DNA of 64,000 nt from Pseudomonas entomophila (GTDB lineage Bacteria > Pseudomonadota > Gammaproteobacteria > Pseudomonadales > Pseudomonadaceae): assembly GCF_023277925.1 (NCBI RefSeq), contig NZ_CP063832.1, positions 806,001-870,000 of the forward strand, given 5' to 3'. The position numbers and the translations under genes were made by a program. Shown here piece after piece: positions 18,363-27,610 of this stretch (positions are counted from its first letter, which is position 1; each line of letters opens with the position of its first letter). The notes under the pieces are model-generated. The model did not search any database. It was not told where the DNA came from and saw only the letters and a list, made by a program, of their open reading frames with translations.

Positions 18363-19178
18363 ATGAGTCGATTCACAGAAGCCACCGTCTACGGTTATAA
18401 CAAGGATGTCATCGAAAAATCGGGCTTGAAATACGGCTCTCGGATGACGCTCAACGGCGATGTTTGTTGGCTCGTGGAGGCAGAAGATAGCGGCTTGTGT
18501 ATTGTATATACGACCCACAAAGTCGAAGGTGAGACAGTACCGAATTATCGCCACGCCGTGTACCGGGCATACGAAGGTCTCGGTATCATTTCCGAGGTTG
18601 AACGTGAATACGTCAGCTTGCTAAGCCAGAACCCTGAGACGTACCGGCGGCTAGAGTATACCTATGAAGATAATCTCAGATGCTTGATCGAAGCAGGCGG
18701 TGCGCACATTACGCTTGAAGACATCAAGCAGCAATCGACGCCCTGCATTCCTGTATTGATTGAATTGAAGCTGGGGACCATCACACAGTACCTAAGTGAT
18801 TACCGCTATGCTTCGGACGAAACGGGGTTCTACGGCTTGATCTGTTATATAGACGCCCCTCCCTCACTAACCGGGATGGGGGTCGGCATTTCGACTGATG
18901 CGGCGCTCGCTGATATTTATGAGCAACTCGCCAGCACACAGGATTTGTTCAGTAAGTTCTTCCTCACAGACAAAACCGAAGTCGACAGCCAGCATATTCA
19001 GGCGATTTACACGCTCACGGAGCTTCCCGAGCTTGAACGCCTCAAAGCGAGCTTGATCGAACGCGCCAAAACACAGCAGGCATTGACCGCCGCAGGCGCT
19101 GTAGAAGTAGCCCCCGACCAATGGGCATCCCTCACCGATGAATCTGGCCCGTTCTTGGTGGAAGCTGATGACGACTAG
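18363..19178 (+). CDS. N-terminal piece of RHS-associated protein, ended by in-frame TAG
   Basis: 271 codons, start ATG with GGGATC upstream; no recognisable family. The stop TAG (19176-19178) is followed in the same frame by 1,265 open codons. The C-terminal part contains a module, YGLICYIDAPPSLTG to HIQAIYTLTELPE, repeated about 124 codons later beyond the stop: YAGTATFGQINHWTG to NIQAIYTLATAVPE. This strongly suggests one original gene of about 1,536 codons cut by a nonsense change, by amber suppression, or by a sequence error. GC content is lower than in the flanking housekeeping genes, consistent with acquired DNA. Transcribed with the downstream RHS genes. Confidence 0.7.
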   Translation: MSRFTEATVYGYNKDVIEKSGLKYGSRMTLNGDVCWLVEAEDSGLCIVYTTHKVEGETVPNYRHAVYRAYEGLGIISEVEREYVSLLSQNPETYRRLEYTYEDNLRCLIEAGGAHITLEDIKQQSTPCIPVLIELKLGTITQYLSDYRYASDETGFYGLICYIDAPPSLTGMGVGISTDAALADIYEQLASTQDLFSKFFLTDKTEVDSQHIQAIYTLTELPELERLKASLIERAKTQQALTAAGAVEVAPDQWASLTDESGPFLVEADDD

Positions 19179-22100
19179 GGTGAACGCCGAAGCTACTATG
19201 CAGGCACTGCGACATTCGGCCAGATTAACCATTGGACAGGGCTGCCGGAAAACATCGAGCTAAATTGCGACGAATTGGCCAAGGAAATACAGGATTCACT
19301 TAGCATTTCACATTCAATTTTTTCTAGCTACACACCGACTGCCAACACGACGATCCCCTGGGAAAACATTCAAGCCATTTATACGTTGGCTACTGCAGTG
19401 CCGGAAAAAGAAACGTTAACGCCGGTCCAGCCCATCCCCGAGCCAAGCGAATCCGGAACGCCATTCGATAGCGCTGTCTTGCCAGAGATGACCGGCTTTG
19501 AGCCGGAGCGCATAGGTATTCCCAGGTGTGAGTGGACATCGCCCTGCTATCTGTTGGCCGACAGAGACCTTGCGGAAAATGAGGTGGTCCGTGTCTGGGC
19601 CGTCGATCGGCGCGATGGGCGGGTACTGAAAGTTGTTGAGCTGACCGCGACTGGCGCAACCTGCGATAGAGCAAACTGGCCAGCGGCCCTGGTTAAGGCC
19701 ATCCGTGACGACGACGCGCTAGTCAACGACTCCAAGTTACTTCATGCCGGTGTTATCAAGGGCACCTCGTTCGAAGTGGGCACATCAAGCCATTCCACAG
19801 CTGACTGCGTCTCGGCGTCTTCCCGTGAGGATTACAATCGTCTGTGGGTGTTTTCCACGTACGCGCGGGTGTTTACCAATGCACCGTTCGCTGCCAATCA
19901 GGTGGTTGGCCACAACCTGGGCAATGTCGATCTCACCGGCGCTCAACGCCTGTGTGTGCAAGTGCGTGACCGTGTCAGCCAGGGGGTGTTCGAGTCAATC
20001 GTGGTGACCCTGGATGCCAATAACGACCAGGCTGCCCAAGCCAAGCTGCTGTGCGAGCGTGTCGGTGAGAAGAGCCGAGTGATGCGTGCCGGTGCATTGG
20101 GCGATGACGGAATAAGCATCGTGCCAGCCAGCCAGGGAAACGTGCTGTGGATTCCACAGCTTTCGGACCTGTCGGTGACTGTGGAGCCTGCGCCATGGGT
20201 GTTTCACAGCAACTTTACCGCCTCGCGGGCATTGGCGGTAGATGAAGTGCTGCGAGTCCATATACATGACGATGTCACAGGCATGCAACTGGCGGGTTCG
20301 CCGTTCGTTTTCCAGCCTAGCGCTGAAGAACTCGATCAATGCAAATGGCCAGCAGCCTTGGCCGAAAAGCTGAGAACCTCAATGTTGGCCGATTATCTGG
20401 TCTTGGCGCTTGACGAGGGCGATGAGGCAATCACAGGAAAATGGAAGTGCGCGGGAGTTCCATTGCGGATTTTGATGAGCGCGCCCTTGGAGGAAAAAAC
20501 TGAGTGGGTGCCAATGCTGCCCGATAATGGCCAACTTGATCAGGCGCTTACACTTAACGAGCAGTTGCTTCACTTGGCAAGCCAAAAGGCGAGCGCCGAC
20601 GCTGATGCCAGGAACGCTGGATATTCTGTAGCGGAGGAACATCATCATGAGTTTGATACTTACGGAAACGGAAAAATCTGGAGAATTATTTCGCTAGAAG
20701 CAGAGTTGCAAGATATTCGCACAGGCCATGTTTGCTATCATTCGGAGCTAAAGTTTATAGAGGGATATCGCGATGCCGTCAAAACATTCAGCCAGAAGTT
20801 GATGGGCGATATGCGGCGCTGTGGAATTTCCGGGGTTCGTTTTAGGCCAAGCGGTTCACCTGCCGAACAAGCTGGGAACTCAGAAGATGTGGGGGCTTTG
20901 TGGCTACCCAAAAAACTTGGTATGACTGGTGTTTTACGTTTGCAGTCACCTAAAAAGCTGGCGCAAGTGTTGGGTGAGATGCCGATTGACCTTACACACG
21001 CCGCCCAATCTTTTTATGGTGACATTGAGGACCTTGAAGCTCCTATGGGTAATATGTCCTCTGCTCATCGTGATGATCTTCGGCGTGAGCTTTGGCACTT
21101 TGAAGTTGGTGATGTTTATGATGATATTCGTCGATTTGGACACTCCGCGGTCAAGAAGTTTTTAAATGAAGATCTCGTATCTCAACCCGAACTAACCAAG
21201 TGCCTTCGCGCCATTAAAGACTCTATAGACTTCAGAGGTTATGGTTGCCTTAATGGATCTAATGGCTTCGAGGATGCTGAAGGCGCTGAAAGTTTTACTG
21301 CACCTGCCCAATACGCAGTGGATTCGCATCGGTTTTCTGTGTCTGATAATGCGATTATAGTAGCTGGCGAACTGTTTCAGTTTAAACTTGAGCCTGAAAT
21401 GATCAGTGCAGGTGTACGTTTTGTATTGTCTGGAGTGACTGGAGAATTTGGTGATAGAACAAATATTTTTCTTTTTGCTCCCGCCCACTCACCTTCCTCC
21501 ACACCAGTCAGTGTAGTGGGGGCCTTCTTCAGCCCTAAAACCCCTTGGGATCAACCTCTTCGAATCGACCTGAAAACGCCAGTTGATCACATAGCTTCAT
21601 TCACTCCCGCTAGTACGCTCTGCGCTGACCGCTGTATGACCTTGGGGGCGCATGTCTACGATACGGGGGGCGCTCGGGACAACGGTGTAGACGAAAACAC
21701 CGGTTTGTTCCATGCCCACTACCCGCTCGCCACACTGAGGGGACTTGGAGGTAACGGCCCCGGAATGGACCTGACGCTGCACTACTCCGCAGTACGGGCC
21801 AATGAAGGGGCATTGGGTGACGGTTGGGCGTTTCGCTTCTCCTACTTCGATAACCGGCGACGGGTATTGACGTTAAGCAGCGGCCAGACATTGACCTTGA
21901 CCAAGGCGCAAATGAAGTCACTCAGCGCCGACCGGACCAGATTCCTCGATCAGGATGGCTACCGTATCACGGCTGTCGAGGGTGACGAGGATGCCTGGAC
22001 CGCCCTGACGGTGCAGATGCCTGCGGGCGCCGAGGCTCCTCAGGAGGTGCTTCAGTTACCGGTAACCCATGACGGGAAAGAAGCAGGTGAAGCCTTCAAG

Positions 22101-22973
22101 TCCACGTACAAAGAAAAGCTGGAAAAGATCATCGCCAACCTGACACGCTGGATCGACAAGGAAAAAATTACAAGCGAGCAGATCGAAGACCTGAAAAAAC
22201 AGCGTGAAACCTGGGAAGCGGAATTAGCGGAGATCGACCGCACGAGCCTGGTGCTGGTGACATCGAGTATCCGCTCTGCCGAAGGCGGGGAACTCAAGCT
22301 GGCATGGCAGGGCATTGAAGGGCATATCCGGCTTGACAGCATCACCGACACCGGCTCCGGCACGGTACTGTTACGGGCCGAGCATGGCTCGATAGTCGCG
22401 CAGGGCTCGTCACGAAGCACATTCACTGTATGGCCTGATACACCTGAGTGCTATGAGGTAACGCTGGACATCAGAAACTGCCTGCTGGAGTCGATCAGGC
22501 GTCACCGGATCGGGCAGGGTGAAACACCAGAGCGCCATGTCCGCTTCGGCTATGACGATGATCCAGAGCTGGATTGCGTACTTACCAGCATTGCGGAGGA
22601 AGATGGTTCGCTGGAAGTCGTGAGGTACCGCTTAGTCGGGCCCGACTTGGCCCCTCGTGTCGCGATGCACACGCTAGTCCCGGGCGCCGGACAGCCGTGC
22701 ATTTCCCATACCTACACGTGGAAAGGTGACTACTTGGTTGAGCGGTTACATAAGCGGCGCCAAGGCATTACCAGGGAAGATGTGGTGACCCATTGGACCT
22801 TTAACGGCGGCGTGCGAGTGGTTGATCGGATTGTGGAAGAGCAGCCAGGTGCTTTACGGCGTACGACGCGCTTCACTTATCCCGCAACTGCCCCGGCAAG
22901 TGATTGCAAGCACCTGATTCTATCGCGCCCGATCAAAACCGAAGTCACCACCGAATCCCTGGCCTCAGCTTGA
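19179..22973 (+). CDS. large RHS N-terminal shell protein, in frame with preceding gene across a TAG
   Basis: Open frame of about 1,264 residues directly after the TAG of the preceding gene. The first usable start would be TTG at 19275 (AKEIQDSL), but it has no ribosome binding site. Layout: repeat module with NIQAIYTLA; three tandem modules of about 105-115 residues beginning near nt 19553, 19869 and 20211 (compare LAENEVVRVWAVDRRDG, FAANQVVGHNLGN and LAVDEVLRVHIHDDVTG); an AT-rich segment (about 20640-21480); an RHS N-terminal motif (DENTGLFHAHYPL, LTLHYSAVRANEGALGDGW); a charged helical stretch (nt 22065-22240); then RHS-type strands. No SpvB or FG-GAP region of a typical Tc-B subunit is seen. 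The stop is 17 bases before the RHS core gene. Confidence 0.7.
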   Translation, partial: GERRSYYAGTATFGQINHWTGLPENIELNCDELAKEIQDSLSISHSIFSSYTPTANTTIPWENIQAIYTLATAVPEKETLTPVQPIPEPSESGTPFDSAVLPEMTGFEPERIGIPRCEWTSPCYLLADRDLAENEVVRVWAVDRRDGRVLKVVELTATGATCDRANWPAALVKAIRDDDALVNDSKLLHAGVIKGTSFEVGTSSHSTADCVSASSREDYNRLWVFSTYARVFTNAPFAANQVVGHNLGNVDLTGAQRLCVQVRDRVSQGVFESIVVTLDANNDQAAQAKLLCERVGEKSRVMRAGALGDDGISIVPASQGNVLWIPQLSDLSVTVEPAPWVFHSNFTASRALAVDEVLRVHIHDDVTGMQLAGSPFVFQPSAEELDQCKWPAALAEKLRTSMLADYLVLALDEGDEAITGKWKCAGVPLRILMSAPLEEKTEWVPMLPDNGQLDQALTLNEQLLHLASQKASADADARNAGYSVAEEHHHEFDTYGNGKIWRIISLEAELQDIRTGHVCYHSELKFIEGYRDAVKTFSQKLMGDMRRCGISGVRFRPSGSPAEQAGNSEDVGALWLPKKLGMTGVLRLQSPKKLAQVLGEMPIDLTHAAQSFYGDIEDLEAPMGNMSSAHRDDLRRELWHFEVGDVYDDIRRFGHSAVKKFLNEDLVSQPELTKCLRAIKDSIDFRGYGCLNGSNGFEDAEGAESFTAPAQYAVDSHRFSVSDNAIIVAGELFQFKLEPEMISAGVRFVLSGVTGEFGDRTNIFLFAPAHSPSSTPVSVVGAFFSPKTPWDQPLRIDLKTPVDHIASFTPASTLCADRCMTLGAHVYDTGGARDNGVDENTGLFHAHYPLATLRGLGGNGPGMDLTLHYSAVRANEGALGDGWAFRFSYFDNRRRVLTLSSGQTLTLTKAQMKSLSADRTRFLDQDGYRITAVEGDEDAWTALTVQMPAGAEAPQEVLQLPVTHDGKEAGEAFKSTYKEKLEKIIANLTRWIDKEKITSEQIEDLKKQRETWEAELAEIDRTSLVLVTSSIRSAEGGELKLAWQGIEGHIRLDSITDTGSGTVLLRAEHGSIVAQGSSRSTFTVWPDTPECYEVTLDIRNCLLESIRRHRIGQGETPERHVRFGYDDDPELDCVLTSIAEEDGSLEVVRYRLVGPDLAPRVAMHTLVPGAGQPCISHTYTWKGDYLVERLHKRRQGITREDVVTHWTFNGGVRVVDRIVEEQPGALRRTTRFTYPATAPASDCKHLILSRPIKTEVTTESLASA

Positions 22974-22990
22974 ACCGTGGAGGACGAGCC

Positions 22991-25900
22991 ATGACCGACA
23001 ATGCCAAAGCCCAGTCATCGAATACCCCGCTGCTCGAAAGCACCTCGGCGGTTTATGACCAACGCGCGCTACCGACCTCGACCGCTACCAGCGATGGGCA
23101 GAGAACGTGCATGCGGTACTACACGGGGGCGGACACCTCGAGTGGCAATCGCAAAAATCAGTTGCCCGTGATCAGCCCGTTGATCAGCGGGCTCAAGCTG
23201 GCTGATCAAACCCTGCTGGCGGACGCAGCTGCCTTGGAGTGCCCGAAGATCATTGACCCCCGTCAACCACCGTTGATGGCCCGCCTGGAGTACCTGGCGT
23301 TCGACGGCACGGCCACTTCGGCGGCAACCCTGACGCTTTGTGGTTATGCGCAGGCCACCCGGGATTCACAGGGCCGGTTGATGCCAGACACCGTGCTGGT
23401 GCTGGAAGGTGTAACGGTCGCCAGTATTGAGCCTGAGGCAAAGGACTGGGCGGTATCGCTCGCCGAGTCCTGGAATGGCATCAAGGTGACGCTGATTCAG
23501 AGTCAGGCCAATGCGCGGGAAGGGGCATTGCGAAGCATCACCCGGACAGCGACGACCTGGTACAAGGACGACACCGCTCGCAGTACCCAGAAGGTCACTG
23601 AAACCACTTACCGTGGAAACCAGCCCAATACGTGGAAGCTCGTCACCACCGCCCCCCTGGTCACCGGCGGCGACGCCGTTCTCAGCCAGCAGGTCCAGTC
23701 GGCGTTCAGCGGTCGATTGCTGCGCGAGTCGCATCAGGACGGCCAGGGGACGCCTGTGCGTTTTACCTGCCATGAATACGATACACGTGGCCGCGGAACG
23801 CGCAGTGTGACGTACCCGTACGATGCCGATGCGTTCGATTCAGGGGACGTCGAGGGCCTCGTGAGTATCGAGGAGCAACTCTGTTCCCGTTCAGAAACGG
23901 GTTCAGGTACCTGGCTGACGAGCCTCTGCCTGGACGGCCGCAAGCAGCGCACATTGTACGATGGCGCACAACGGGCAGTCAGACGCGAAATGCAACGTGA
24001 AGCGAGTGACACAAGCGAGTTCGTTTTGCTGGAAGAAAGCACCTGGGGGTGGGGTGAGGCCCCTGAACAGGTCAAGCGCTACGATTTCTTGCCCGGCGGC
24101 CTGTGCATTCACGATGACAGGGCAATCGAGGTGCCCGCGCAACTGCGCCACCACTTCTGGCAGGCCTACGCCGATCCTGTCGTCGAGAAGAACGCACAGT
24201 CTGAGCAGACACTCACCCACCAGTCGGCGCTTGCGTTATTGAATGGCGGCATCCAGTACACCCGCCGTCAGCAACAGGTGAACCATGCCGCAGGGGCCGT
24301 GACGTTGTCGTCTGCGATCTGGAGCGGGCCTGACAGCAACGATGAGGCCAAGGCGCTGAGAACCGAGGAGAAAATCGATGCCCGTGGGCGCAATGTGCTG
24401 CTCAAGCAGCATGTGCCAATGGAGGATGAAACGGTCAAGTCGCGGGAGTGGACCACGACCTGGGATGACCTGGATCGCCCACTCTCGCGTACTCAGCCCG
24501 ACGAGTCGGTGATTACCTGGCGTTACCAGGGAATGAGTTCGGTACCGATCAGCGTCAGCATCAAGGCCAAAGGCAAGGCGAACCAGGTGCTCGGCAGCCA
24601 GACGCTGGCAGGCGGCGGAAACCAGGGCGACAGAGTGACGGGCTTGGTCATCGGCGGAAAAAATGGCTTGGTTTACAGTGAGCAAGCCGGAAGCGTCACC
24701 GGGCCAGACGGCAAAAAACGCTACAGCAAAGAAACCGACAACAGGGTCGAGTGGTATATAGAGGGTAAGGACGAGAGTACCGCTACGCTGCTGGCGTCAT
24801 TCGAATACAGCAGACTGACTCAGTCCCTCAAGTCCGAGCGGCCGGCGCAGGGCACCCAGCAGAGCACAGTGACCAGTGAAGCCCTGGCCCCGCTGTTGCT
24901 GGGAAGCTGGCACTTCAACCGTACTGTGCATGCCCAGCGGCAGCGGCAGGAAGCCTTGGTCTCATTGCGTGGCAAACTTCAGCGGACGAAACATGCCAAT
25001 GGCGTGACAAGTCAGGCCTGGAAGGGGCCGCAGGGGCAATGTGACCGCGTTGTCCGGGGTTCGCTTGAATACTGGTACGAATACACAGCTCTGGGCCAAT
25101 GCGAGCGGATGACCGTACGTGATCTGAAGAGTGGCCGAAACATGGCCGTGTCCTACACCTACGACAAGTTGGGTAATGAGGTTGAAAGACAGTACCGGCT
25201 CGATGATCAGACCAAAGCACGGTATGTGCAGACGTGGTCGTCAATGGGCCAGTTGTTGAGCAAGACCTTGTTCCGCGATGGCCAATCCTCGCCGACGCGT
25301 ACCGAGACATTTGTTTACTACACCAGTGTGAGCGGCACGCGTGATGAACTGCAAAAATGGACGGTTGAGGCCACCTCCGGCAATGAGATCAAGGATGCTG
25401 AAGGTCATCCACTCAAGGAACAACGGTATAAGTACGATGTGCTGGGCAACCTTACAGAGTGCCGCACCACACGTGGAAATGGCGATGTGGTGCTGGTGAC
25501 CTATGCCTATGACAGCGATCATCCCACGCGCCGCAGCCAGCAAAGCACCCAGTTGACGCCCAGCGGAGGGCAGCCGGGTAACGTTCAGACATTGACGTAC
25601 ACCTACGATGGTCGGGGGCAACTGACGCTTAACGAACGAAAGCAAACCCTCGCCTATTCGGATACCGGAAGGTTGCGTTCAGTCACCGAACATGGCCAGG
25701 CTGGGCCTTCAACCTATTACGAGTACGACGAACATGACTGTTTGATCAGCCAATGGGTCGCAACGGGTAACCAGCGTCGGGTCCTTGCCTACACGGGTGA
25801 TGGGCTCTGCGGTGAAACCTGGCTGGACAAAGATGGCAAGGTTGTTCGTGCTCTGACCCTGGACGAGTACGCTGGCGTGGTGGTCAAAAACCGTCAGGGA

Positions 25901-27472
25901 ACAGCAGAGACACAGTTGTTCGTGCTGGGCGATCCGCAACAAGCGGGTGGCGACGAGTATTGGGTGGATGCCAATGGTGCCTGGCAGCACCGGTCATTGG
26001 CGTTCACGCCATGGGGTGAAGCGCCATTGGCCAGCATTCAGACGATGCAGAGTGGCCTGGGCCGTGACGGGCAGCGGCTGGACCCATCAACCGGGTGCTC
26101 CCATCTGGGCAACGGTTACCGTGTCTATGATCCGCGACACCGGGCGTTCTATCAGCGAGACAGCTGGAGCCCGTTCGGCGCGGGTGGGCTCAATGACCGG
26201 GCCTATTGCGCGGGTGGGGACCCTGTGAACTGGCATGATCCTAGCGGGCACATCATGCTGAGCCGGCGTGACCAATCTGAAAGTCTGGCGCGGCTTGACA
26301 GGGTAATTACAGAGAGCCAGCCACCGGTGCATGAAGCCGTTCCTTGGTGGCAATGGCTGACCTTGGCAATCTTTACGGTTGTCGCCATCGCGGCGACTAT
26401 CGCCACGTTCGGGACGGCAGGCCCGGTCATGGCCGGGATCGGCATGGCGCTCTGCACCGGGATCATGGTGGGGGCTTCCATCACGGCCGCAGGCATGGCC
26501 CAGCGCCAGAGTAATCCAAGGTTGTCCTCCCGCCTGGAAGGGGCGGGACACATTGTAATGGGGCTGACGAGCCTTCCGGGCATGGTTGGCGGCTTGTCTG
26601 TGTTGATTGGGGGAATCGTGGTGGTGACCACGCTGGCTTCGCTAGCGCTTGAGGTGACGAAGTTGGCGGTGGAACAGGACAATCCGGAGCTGGCGGAAAA
26701 ACTGGGATGGGCATCGATGGCGACGGGGATGGTTGGGATGGTTGCGACGTTACCGTCCATGCTGAAGGGCCTGGGTAAATCGTTGCAACGGTTGCGGGGC
26801 CTTCGTTATTGGAAGGACGCGTACGGTAAATGGATAGATGCAAGAACGATGGAACACGCCTTCAGCAAACCGGTTAGGCCCATTGGCTATCAAGTTATTA
26901 CTCATAGCCGAACTGTGACCATGGGGGGGGAAATGCATGAAGTCATGCCCTTTAATGAGGGGATCTACTTTTATCGAGATGCTTACAAGGGAGGGCGTAG
27001 ACTTAATGTGGTAGCGCACGGCGCAGACAACGTCAGCACTATCTCTTCTAAAACAGTGATAAATGTGAATAATGTGCCTTGGGGGCCTGAGCAATTGTAT
27101 GCCGCCGTGACAGGTATGGTTGGCGAGCCTAACAAGACGTTTCACAGTATCAGGCTAATCGTTTGTCATGCAGGCGAAGGTGGTGCTTATTCCTTTGCGC
27201 AAAGATTCTCGACACTGACAGGGCTTCCGGTCAAAGCCTTCGAAAATGAAGTAAAACTGAATTTCGAGTCCACAAGAATATGGCAAATATTTGAAGCGCC
27301 CGGAATTGATAGAAACATCAAAAAGTTTAGTACCTTGTTTGAAAATGAAACGCTGACCATCTACAAGACAAACCCTATGAAGGATGGTGTTCCCACCTTT
27401 GCGTCACTTACCTACGACCCTAAGTATTTTAAGCCATTCCCTAAAATGCTGCCCGCTCATTATGTAAAATAA
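22991..27472 (+). CDS. RHS/YD-repeat protein with C-terminal clan CD protease-like toxin tip
   Basis: 1,493 residues from MTDNAKAQ; GGAGGA precedes this ATG. Residues 1-700 are RHS strands; YD repeats follow (YTYDKLGNEVE, YKYDVLGNL, YTYDGRGQL, YYEYDEHDCL). The RHS core-end motif is SHLGNGYRVYDPRHRAFY, then SPFGAGGLNDRAYCAGGDP and NWHDPSGH. Asp1057 and Asp1083 lie where Tc-C and RHS self-cleaving aspartyl proteases have their pair; cleavage after DPSGH would free about 407 residues. The tip has two long Gly/Ala-rich hydrophobic stretches (about 1119-1170 and 1186-1240), then an AT-rich domain with LNVVAHG (His1343) and IRLIVCHAG (Cys1392). Hydrophobic strand plus HG and hydrophobic strand plus Cys, 49 residues apart, is the clan CD layout of MARTX/TcdB C80 domains. 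The protease assignment is inference. Confidence 0.85.
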   Translation: MTDNAKAQSSNTPLLESTSAVYDQRALPTSTATSDGQRTCMRYYTGADTSSGNRKNQLPVISPLISGLKLADQTLLADAAALECPKIIDPRQPPLMARLEYLAFDGTATSAATLTLCGYAQATRDSQGRLMPDTVLVLEGVTVASIEPEAKDWAVSLAESWNGIKVTLIQSQANAREGALRSITRTATTWYKDDTARSTQKVTETTYRGNQPNTWKLVTTAPLVTGGDAVLSQQVQSAFSGRLLRESHQDGQGTPVRFTCHEYDTRGRGTRSVTYPYDADAFDSGDVEGLVSIEEQLCSRSETGSGTWLTSLCLDGRKQRTLYDGAQRAVRREMQREASDTSEFVLLEESTWGWGEAPEQVKRYDFLPGGLCIHDDRAIEVPAQLRHHFWQAYADPVVEKNAQSEQTLTHQSALALLNGGIQYTRRQQQVNHAAGAVTLSSAIWSGPDSNDEAKALRTEEKIDARGRNVLLKQHVPMEDETVKSREWTTTWDDLDRPLSRTQPDESVITWRYQGMSSVPISVSIKAKGKANQVLGSQTLAGGGNQGDRVTGLVIGGKNGLVYSEQAGSVTGPDGKKRYSKETDNRVEWYIEGKDESTATLLASFEYSRLTQSLKSERPAQGTQQSTVTSEALAPLLLGSWHFNRTVHAQRQRQEALVSLRGKLQRTKHANGVTSQAWKGPQGQCDRVVRGSLEYWYEYTALGQCERMTVRDLKSGRNMAVSYTYDKLGNEVERQYRLDDQTKARYVQTWSSMGQLLSKTLFRDGQSSPTRTETFVYYTSVSGTRDELQKWTVEATSGNEIKDAEGHPLKEQRYKYDVLGNLTECRTTRGNGDVVLVTYAYDSDHPTRRSQQSTQLTPSGGQPGNVQTLTYTYDGRGQLTLNERKQTLAYSDTGRLRSVTEHGQAGPSTYYEYDEHDCLISQWVATGNQRRVLAYTGDGLCGETWLDKDGKVVRALTLDEYAGVVVKNRQGTAETQLFVLGDPQQAGGDEYWVDANGAWQHRSLAFTPWGEAPLASIQTMQSGLGRDGQRLDPSTGCSHLGNGYRVYDPRHRAFYQRDSWSPFGAGGLNDRAYCAGGDPVNWHDPSGHIMLSRRDQSESLARLDRVITESQPPVHEAVPWWQWLTLAIFTVVAIAATIATFGTAGPVMAGIGMALCTGIMVGASITAAGMAQRQSNPRLSSRLEGAGHIVMGLTSLPGMVGGLSVLIGGIVVVTTLASLALEVTKLAVEQDNPELAEKLGWASMATGMVGMVATLPSMLKGLGKSLQRLRGLRYWKDAYGKWIDARTMEHAFSKPVRPIGYQVITHSRTVTMGGEMHEVMPFNEGIYFYRDAYKGGRRLNVVAHGADNVSTISSKTVINVNNVPWGPEQLYAAVTGMVGEPNKTFHSIRLIVCHAGEGGAYSFAQRFSTLTGLPVKAFENEVKLNFESTRIWQIFEAPGIDRNIKKFSTLFENETLTIYKTNPMKDGVPTFASLTYDPKYFKPFPKMLPAHYVK

Positions 27473-27564
27473 GTCTTTGATGCGCCTAACTATAAGCGAC
27501 TCTGCCAGCCGCCCAAGCCAAGTTAGGCTCTGTACCGAAAGAGATTCAACGTTGCTCCGTGATC

Positions 27565-27601
27565 CCCGCTGCCGCGCTGAATCTTTCAGGGCGGCAGCGG
27601 G
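27565..27601. terminator. hairpin between RHS gene and pncB
   Basis: Perfect 11-bp stem CCCGCTGCCGC / GCGGCAGCGGG with a 15-base loop, about 90 bases after the RHS stop. There is no clear T-tract on either strand. Placed between convergent genes, it probably terminates or protects the RHS transcript. Confidence 0.5.
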
Positions 27602-27610
27602 TGACCGTTG

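Noticed and set aside
19176..19178. Programmed recoding (amber suppression, pyrrolysine or readthrough signal) at the TAG
   Set aside because: No known readthrough context (such as CAA UUA after the stop) and no pseudomonad system for pyrrolysine; simple nonsense or sequence error is more likely, though not excluded.
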